NCBI GenBank assembly: GCA_031119515.1
Contig: JAVHXR010000204.1
Location: 1 to 5,542 of the forward strand
From: Propionicimonas sp.
GTDB lineage: Bacteria; Actinomycetota; Actinomycetes; Propionibacteriales; Propionibacteriaceae
DNA length: 5,542 nt
Reading direction: 5' to 3'
Numbering within the stretch: position 1 is the first letter of the stretch; the number at the start of each line of letters is the position of its first letter. Position numbers and translations under genes: made by a program. Positions 1 to 3,980 of this stretch are shown here, piece after piece. Under the pieces are notes generated by a model, which made no database searches, was not told the DNA's origin, and saw only the letters and a list, made by a program, of their open reading frames with translations.

Positions 1-1
1 G

Positions 2-775
2 GGCTGCACCCCGCTCGGGCTGGAGGACGGCATCTTCTGCCTTGACGAGGCCGCCGCGCCGTCGTCCGGTCCGGTCACCTTCCACTGGTTCGACTACTCG
101 AGCGCGACCTGGGTGCCCGGCGAGGCGCTGGTGGCCTCCGGCCAGGACCGTCTCTCGGTGGCCGCCCACGCGGTCACGATCGCGGACCGCGACCTGGTGC
201 TGCTGGATGTGCGGCTGCCCGGCGGCGGGATCGCGCTGGCCACCTACGACCCGGGCAACGGGCGAGTGGGGCACGAGGCCGGCAGCCCGGGGACGGGCGC
301 GAGCCTCGGACCGGCGCAGCCGGCCGGGGACGGCACGGTGTACTTCACCCCGCCGTCCGATCCGGTCCGGGAGGGGCTGGAGCCGGGTGATCCCCGTGCT
401 GTCACGGCGCTGGTGGTGGACCTGGCGGCGGGCCAGTGGCGGACCCTGGAGGTGCCGCACCCCGACGGCCCGCTCACCCGCACCAGCCCGAGCGACGCCG
501 CCTGGGCGCTCCGCTTCTACAGCGCGGAGACCGCCGGCGACGTCCTCGCCAACGGCTACCTCTACCGCCCCGGGCAGCGCCGCTGGCTGGCCGTCCCGGG
601 GCTGCCGGTGCCCGAGGCGGCGTCCTCCGGGCCGTACGCCTGGGTGGGCAGTTCGCTGCTGTGCCGGACGGGGGAGCCGCTGAACTGCTGGGGGGTGGCG
701 GCGGCACCGCTGGAGCAACTCGCGACGGTGCTCGACCCTGCCGAGATCACGGCGAGCAACGCCCAGGTCCGCTGA
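2..775 (+). CDS. Partial kelch/beta-propeller-like protein, 3' part (function unknown)
   Basis: The frame is open from the first complete codon at position 2 to TGA at 773-775, giving 257 visible residues; the true start lies before the window. I do not recognise a named family. Four stretches look like propeller blades, with an aromatic or hydrophobic strand, a turn and then a Trp strand: near residues 27-43 (FHWFDYSSATWVPG), 77-90 (IALATYDPGNGRVG), 136-152 (ALVVDLAAGQWRTLEVP) and 185-203 (GYLYRPGQRRWLAVPGLPV). Two cysteine pairs (C2/C13 and C221/C229) would suit disulfides, so a secreted or surface location is inferred, but the signal peptide region is not visible. There is no transmembrane segment in the visible part. 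The GT-C type gene starts 18 nt downstream, so the two are probably co-transcribed. The coding call is secure; the propeller assignment is moderate and rests on repeat pattern alone. Confidence 0.8.
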   Translation, partial: GCTPLGLEDGIFCLDEAAAPSSGPVTFHWFDYSSATWVPGEALVASGQDRLSVAAHAVTIADRDLVLLDVRLPGGGIALATYDPGNGRVGHEAGSPGTGASLGPAQPAGDGTVYFTPPSDPVREGLEPGDPRAVTALVVDLAAGQWRTLEVPHPDGPLTRTSPSDAAWALRFYSAETAGDVLANGYLYRPGQRRWLAVPGLPVPEAASSGPYAWVGSSLLCRTGEPLNCWGVAAAPLEQLATVLDPAEITASNAQVR

Positions 776-780
776 CCGGG

Positions 781-785
781 AAGGG
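781..785 (+). promoter_or_regulatory. Ribosome binding site of the GT-C type gene
   Basis: AAGGG, within GGGAAGGG, ends 8 nt before the ATG at 794. It lies in the short gap after the upstream stop and supports ATG 794 as the start. No promoter-like sequence fits in the 18 nt gap, so expression from an upstream promoter is inferred. Confidence 0.55.
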
Positions 786-793
786 CCGTCGAC

Positions 794-2326
794 ATGCCCA
801 CCACCACCCTCAACCCCGGTGTCTCGACGAGGGCCGCTGGACCGGGTGCCGGCTCGCCGGCCGCCTGGTGGCGGAGCCCGGCTCGAGTGGTGGCGCCGAT
901 CGTGATCGCCGTCGCCGCGCTGTGCGGCCGGCTCGTCCCCGTCCTGGCCGGTGGCGGACTGTCCGGACGGGACACCTACGACCCCTACGTGTACTACGGC
1001 GGCGCTGTCGCGCTCTCGGCCGGGCGCCTGCCCTACCGGGATTTCCTGCTGCTGCACCCGCCCGGGATCCTGCTCGTCCTCCAGCCGTTCGCCGTGCTCG
1101 GCGCGGTGGCCGGGGACGCGGTCGGGATGGCGGCGGCCCGGCTCGCGTTCATGTCGATGGGAGCGGCGAGCGCGGTCCTGGTCTACCAGTTGCTGCGCAG
1201 GCACGGACAGGCGGGCGCGCTGGTCGGATCGGGGCTGTACGCGGTCTGGTTCCCGGCCTTCTACGTGGAGCGGGACGTCCGGCTGGAGGCGGTGTCGTCG
1301 CTGGTGCTGCTGCTCGGTCTGGCCGCCGTCGCGCGACTCGAGCGCGGCCGCGGGAGGCGGCTCGGCTGGGCGGCCGGTGCGGGGGCGCTGGTCGGTTTCA
1401 CCGTGGTGGTGAAGGTGTGGGGGGTGGTGCCGCTCACCGTCCTGCTCGGCTGGCTGTTCGTCCGGTACGGGGTCAGGGCCGCCGCTGCCGCGCTCGCCGG
1501 TGCTGCCGGGGTGATCGCGGCGGTGATGGTCCCGTTCGCGACGGCCGCCCCGAACTGGCTCCAGCTGATCGTGTTCGACCAGCTCGGACGGTCGCGCGAC
1601 CCTCGCGGGTGGGACTACCGCCTGCTCGGGATGATCGGGCTCGGCCCGGTGCCGCCGGTGGCCGCGGGTGCCTGCCTCGTCGCGGGCTGTGTGCTGACGG
1701 TGGCGGCGCTCGCCCTGGGGTGCCGGACACCGCTCGGCCGGCTGCATGCGGCGCTCGCCGTCGCCGGTGGCGCGGTGTTGCTGGCCGGCCCGACCTGGTA
1801 CCCGCACTATCCGGCGTTCATCGCCGCGCCGCTGTGCCTGCTGTACGGCAACGCGGCCGGTGTCGTGCTGGGCTGGATCCGCCAGGGGTGGGCTCACCGG
1901 GCGGCGTCGGCTGCGGTCGCCACCCTGCTGGCCGCCGCCCTGGTGACGCTGGTGGGGCAGTCGGCCGGGTTGCGGTTCCCCGGCGCCCGGCTGGCAGCGG
2001 CCCTGGAAGGTCGCGACGGCTGCGTCACCAGCGACCGGACGGCCGCGCTCGTCCTCACCGGCTCGCTGCGGCGCAACCTCGCCAGGGGCTGCCCGGTCGT
2101 GGTCGACATCCAGGGCTACAAGTTCATCGGCCAGTCCGGCGACCGGTCGGGCGCCGAGACCAGGGGCAGGTACCAGCGACTGCTGGTCGACTACCTGGCG
2201 ACCGGCTCGAGCGCGATCCTGGTCCGGCAGCGGCCGGCAGGTCTCGAACCGGCGCTGCGCGACCGCGTGCTCGCCTGGCCGGTGGTCGGCCAGGCCGGCC
2301 GCTACCAGGTCCGCGCGACGCGGTGA
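794..2326 (+). CDS. Polytopic membrane protein, GT-C/GT39-like glycosyltransferase family
   Basis: 510 residues from ATG 794 to TGA 2324-2326. A Pro/Ala/Gly-rich N-terminal tail (1-30) precedes about ten hydrophobic segments, roughly at 34-53, 90-108, 111-133, 141-157, 165-180, 192-225 (probably two), 229-250, 280-308, 319-333, 338-361 and 371-389. After the first helix come G58-R59-D60 and then GRLPYRDFLLLHPPG (77-91). This matches the first extracytoplasmic loop of GT-C enzymes, where an acidic residue is catalytic and a YRDF..HPPG-like motif is common. ERDVRLEA (159-166) and WYPHYPAFIAAP (335-346) fit other conserved loops. The C-terminal ~120 residues are soluble, probably outside, and carry C410 and C433. 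GT-C enzymes move sugars from polyprenyl-phosphate donors onto lipids, proteins or glycans at the membrane; donor and acceptor cannot be read here. It follows the propeller-like gene closely. The superfamily call is good; enzymatic activity is inferred. Confidence 0.87.
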   Translation: MPTTTLNPGVSTRAAGPGAGSPAAWWRSPARVVAPIVIAVAALCGRLVPVLAGGGLSGRDTYDPYVYYGGAVALSAGRLPYRDFLLLHPPGILLVLQPFAVLGAVAGDAVGMAAARLAFMSMGAASAVLVYQLLRRHGQAGALVGSGLYAVWFPAFYVERDVRLEAVSSLVLLLGLAAVARLERGRGRRLGWAAGAGALVGFTVVVKVWGVVPLTVLLGWLFVRYGVRAAAAALAGAAGVIAAVMVPFATAAPNWLQLIVFDQLGRSRDPRGWDYRLLGMIGLGPVPPVAAGACLVAGCVLTVAALALGCRTPLGRLHAALAVAGGAVLLAGPTWYPHYPAFIAAPLCLLYGNAAGVVLGWIRQGWAHRAASAAVATLLAAALVTLVGQSAGLRFPGARLAAALEGRDGCVTSDRTAALVLTGSLRRNLARGCPVVVDIQGYKFIGQSGDRSGAETRGRYQRLLVDYLATGSSAILVRQRPAGLEPALRDRVLAWPVVGQAGRYQVRATR

Positions 2327-2345
2327 GGAAGTCCTGCGGCCAGAG

Positions 2346-2777
2346 TCAGGGACGCGCCTCCATCACGTTGGTGCCGTCGGACAGCACCGGCGAGATGAAG
2401 CCGAAGACGTTCCCGTCCGGATCCGACAGGTAGGCAAGACGTCCCACGCCCGGCAGGTCGTCGGGTGCGAGCGCCTCGCTCGCGCCGAGATCCAGGCCCC
2501 GGGTGAAGACGGCGTCGACGTCGTCAACGCCGACGACGAGGTTCGCTCCGGAGACCGGGCCGCCCGGCTGCGGGCCGGGACCGCGGCGCTGGGTGAGCCC
2601 GCCGTTGATCCCCTGGCCGGCGGAACCGACCTGGATCGACCCGTCGCCGGTGTCGATGGACCAGTAGTCCAGTTCGCCGAACCTGGTGAACGTCCAGCCG
2701 AACAGCGCGGTGTAGAAGTCGACCAGCTGCTGCGGCCGGGAGGCGTGGATCTCGAAGTGGACGACGAGGTTGGCCAT
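2346..2777 (-). CDS. VOC family (glyoxalase/bleomycin-resistance fold) protein
   Basis: 143 residues, read on the minus strand from ATG at 2777-2775 to TGA at 2348-2346. The protein has the two-module beta-alpha-beta-beta-beta pattern of the VOC superfamily. Module 1 opens with VVHFEIHASRPQQLVDFYTA (5-24), continues to ALFGWTF (24-30), and has Y38-W39-S40 and GINGGL (56-61). Module 2 runs from ANLVVGVDDVDAVF (78-91) to GRLAYLSDPDGNVFGFI (112-128). It resembles the small actinobacterial proteins annotated as related to lactoylglutathione lyase. H7 is a candidate metal ligand; the residue after ANL at the start of module 2 is not a clear ligand, so metal dependence is uncertain. The substrate is unknown. 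The frame stays open upstream to about 3434, but VOC homology and a strong ribosome binding site fix the start at 2777. It converges on the GT-C type gene (19 nt gap) and diverges from hemB. Confidence 0.92.
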   Translation of the reverse strand: MANLVVHFEIHASRPQQLVDFYTALFGWTFTRFGELDYWSIDTGDGSIQVGSAGQGINGGLTQRRGPGPQPGGPVSGANLVVGVDDVDAVFTRGLDLGASEALAPDDLPGVGRLAYLSDPDGNVFGFISPVLSDGTNVMEARP

Positions 2778-2780
2778 GGC

Positions 2781-2787
2781 TCCTCCT
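2781..2787 (-). promoter_or_regulatory. Strong Shine-Dalgarno of the VOC gene
   Basis: Read on the minus strand this is AGGAGGA, followed by GCC and then the ATG at 2777. It is a full anti-Shine-Dalgarno match with slightly short spacing (about 4 nt from AGGAGG). It decides the start codon against the much longer upstream-open frame. Confidence 0.8.
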
Positions 2788-2795
2788 GGGTTCCC

Positions 2796-2813
2796 GGCCC
2801 CGCTGCCGGGGCC
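2796..2813 (-). repeat. GC inverted repeat in the VOC 5' leader
   Basis: Positions 2796-2802 (GGCCCCG) and 2807-2813 (CGGGGCC) are perfect complements around a 4 nt loop, an all-GC 7 bp stem. On the minus strand it lies 8 nt upstream of the VOC Shine-Dalgarno, so in a transcript it would fold just before the ribosome binding site. No U-run follows on either strand, so it is not a classic terminator. Hairpins like this arise easily by chance in DNA this GC-rich, so a regulatory role is only possible. Confidence 0.4.
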
Positions 2814-2929
2814 CTGTCCGGCCAGTCTCCGCCCGCCGTGGTCCGGTGGCAATGGCAGCGTCCCGGCCGGGTGGGCCGGGGACGCCGGCCAGTTCCGCCG
2901 CCCGCCCGGCCCGGTCCGGCCGGTTGGAC

Positions 2930-2941
2930 TAGCATCGATGC
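2930..2941 (+). promoter_or_regulatory. Candidate hemB -10 element overlapping a palindrome
   Basis: TAGCAT (2930-2935) fits the TAnnnT pattern of actinobacterial -10 elements and would start transcription near 2942, giving hemB a leader of about 60 nt. It overlaps GCATCGATGC (2932-2941), a perfect 10 bp palindrome that could be an operator. No recognisable -35 lies 16-18 nt upstream (around 2907-2912), so the promoter call is weak. It is the only A/T-containing patch in the gap. Confidence 0.3.
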
Positions 2942-3000
2942 CGGTCGCCTGCGGCCCTTCCCGGCCACGGCCACCTGCCACCGACAGAAAGCTGCCCCGC

Positions 3001-3978
3001 GTGAATCTGCTCCGCCGTCCCCGACGGCTCCGGACCACCCCTGCCATCCGGCGCCTGGTGCGCGAGACCCGGGTCAGCCGGTCCCAGCTGGTCTGGCCGC
3101 TGTTCGCCGGGGAGGGGTTGACGGCGCCGGTGGCGATCTCGTCGTTGCCCGGCCAGCAGCGGCACAGCCTGGACAGCCTGGCCCGCGCCGCCGAGCAGGC
3201 CGCCGCCGCCGGCCTCGGCGGGGTGATGCTGTTCGGCGTCCCCCTGCCCGAGCACAAGGACGCCACCGGCAGCCAGGCGCTGGCTGCCGACGGCATCCTC
3301 AACCTGGCGATCGCACGCGTCCGCGAGGCCGCCGGTGACGACCTGGTGGTGATGGCGGACACCTGCCTGGACGAGTTCACCGACCACGGCCACTGCGGGG
3401 TGCTGCGCGACGGCGTGGTCGACAACGACGCCACCGTCGAGGCCTACGTCGCCCAGGCGGTGTCCCAGGCCGACGCCGGTGCCCACCTGGTCTCGCCTTC
3501 GGGGATGATGGACGGCCAGGTCGCGGCGATCCGGCGCGGCCTGGACGCCGCAGGGTTCGAGCAGGTCGGAATCCTCGCCTACGCCGCGAAGTACGCCTCG
3601 GCCTTCTACGGCCCGTTCCGGGAGGCGGTCGCCTCCACCCTGGAGGGGGACCGGCGCAGCTACCAGCAGGATCCGGCCAACCGGCGCGAGGGCCTTCTCG
3701 AGACCCGCCTCGACCTCGACGAGGGCGCCGACCTCGTGATGGTGAAGCCGGCCGGCTACTACCTCGACGTGCTCGCGGACGTCGCCGCCGGGTCCCCCGT
3801 GCCGGTCGCCGCCTACCAGGTGTCGGGGGAGTACGCGATGCTCGTCGGCGCCGCCGAACGCGGCTGGCTGGACCGCCGCGCCGTCCTGACCGAGTCGGTC
3901 ACCGCCATCGTGCGGGCGGGCGCGGACATCGTGCTCACCTATGCCGCCCCCGAACTCGCCGGCTGGTTGGAGCAGTGA
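3001..3978 (+). CDS. hemB: Porphobilinogen synthase (delta-aminolevulinic acid dehydratase)
   Basis: 325 residues from GTG 3001 to TGA 3976-3978, the usual family length. HemB condenses two 5-aminolevulinate molecules into porphobilinogen in the cytoplasm, the second common step to heme, siroheme and cobalamin. Diagnostic parts in order are RPRRLRTTPAIRRLVRET (6-23), VWPLF (31-35), ADTCLDEFTDHGHCGVL (119-135), HLVSPSGMMDGQV (162-174), YAAKYASAFYGPFR (194-207) with Schiff-base K197, VMVKPAGYYLDVL (246-258) with Schiff-base K249, and YQVSGEYAML (272-281). The metal site reads C122, D124, C132: two of the three zinc cysteines are kept and the middle one is Asp. The GTG start is chosen because family homology begins just after it. 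An in-frame ATG at 2938 would add 21 unrelated residues. The ribosome binding site is weak (GAAAG at 2987-2991). The HemL fusion gene follows after 2 nt. Confidence 0.97.
   Translation: MNLLRRPRRLRTTPAIRRLVRETRVSRSQLVWPLFAGEGLTAPVAISSLPGQQRHSLDSLARAAEQAAAAGLGGVMLFGVPLPEHKDATGSQALAADGILNLAIARVREAAGDDLVVMADTCLDEFTDHGHCGVLRDGVVDNDATVEAYVAQAVSQADAGAHLVSPSGMMDGQVAAIRRGLDAAGFEQVGILAYAAKYASAFYGPFREAVASTLEGDRRSYQQDPANRREGLLETRLDLDEGADLVMVKPAGYYLDVLADVAAGSPVPVAAYQVSGEYAMLVGAAERGWLDRRAVLTESVTAIVRAGADIVLTYAAPELAGWLEQ
3969..3972 (+). promoter_or_regulatory. Ribosome binding site of the hemL fusion gene inside the hemB end
   Basis: GGAG in the last codons of hemB lies 8 nt before the ATG at 3981. With the hemB stop only 2 nt from this ATG, translational coupling of the two genes is likely. 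Confidence 0.6.
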
Positions 3979-3980
3979 GC

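Larger units (their letters stand above)
2778..3000. other. Divergent intergenic region between the VOC gene and hemB
   Basis: This 223 bp gap must hold promoters for both flanking genes. It is extremely GC-rich except for a short patch at about 2924-2941 (TTGGACTAGCATCGATGC). Besides the VOC ribosome binding site, I see a GC hairpin at 2796-2813 and a palindrome with a possible -10 element at 2930-2941. No convincing -10 hexamer for the minus strand was found, and no small gene with a ribosome binding site is apparent. Confidence 0.7.

Noticed and set aside
2331..2353. Weak hairpin between the convergent genes (GTCCTG paired with CAGGGAC)
   Set aside because: It has a bulge, a 10 nt loop and no T-run, and it extends into the VOC coding end, so it is not a convincing terminator.
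436..2433. Long plus-strand open frame (665 codons) overlapping the first two genes
   Set aside because: It runs out of frame through both genes, its product is Arg/Pro/Gly-rich without domain features, and it spans the true stop and start between them.
2938..3000. Upstream in-frame ATG as an alternative hemB start
   Set aside because: It lacks a good ribosome binding site, adds 21 Pro/Arg-rich residues not seen in HemB, and overlaps the likely promoter patch.
2778..3434. Possible N-terminal extension of the VOC protein on the minus strand
   Set aside because: The extension is antisense to hemB and low in complexity. The strong Shine-Dalgarno at 2781-2787 and VOC homology place the start at 2777.
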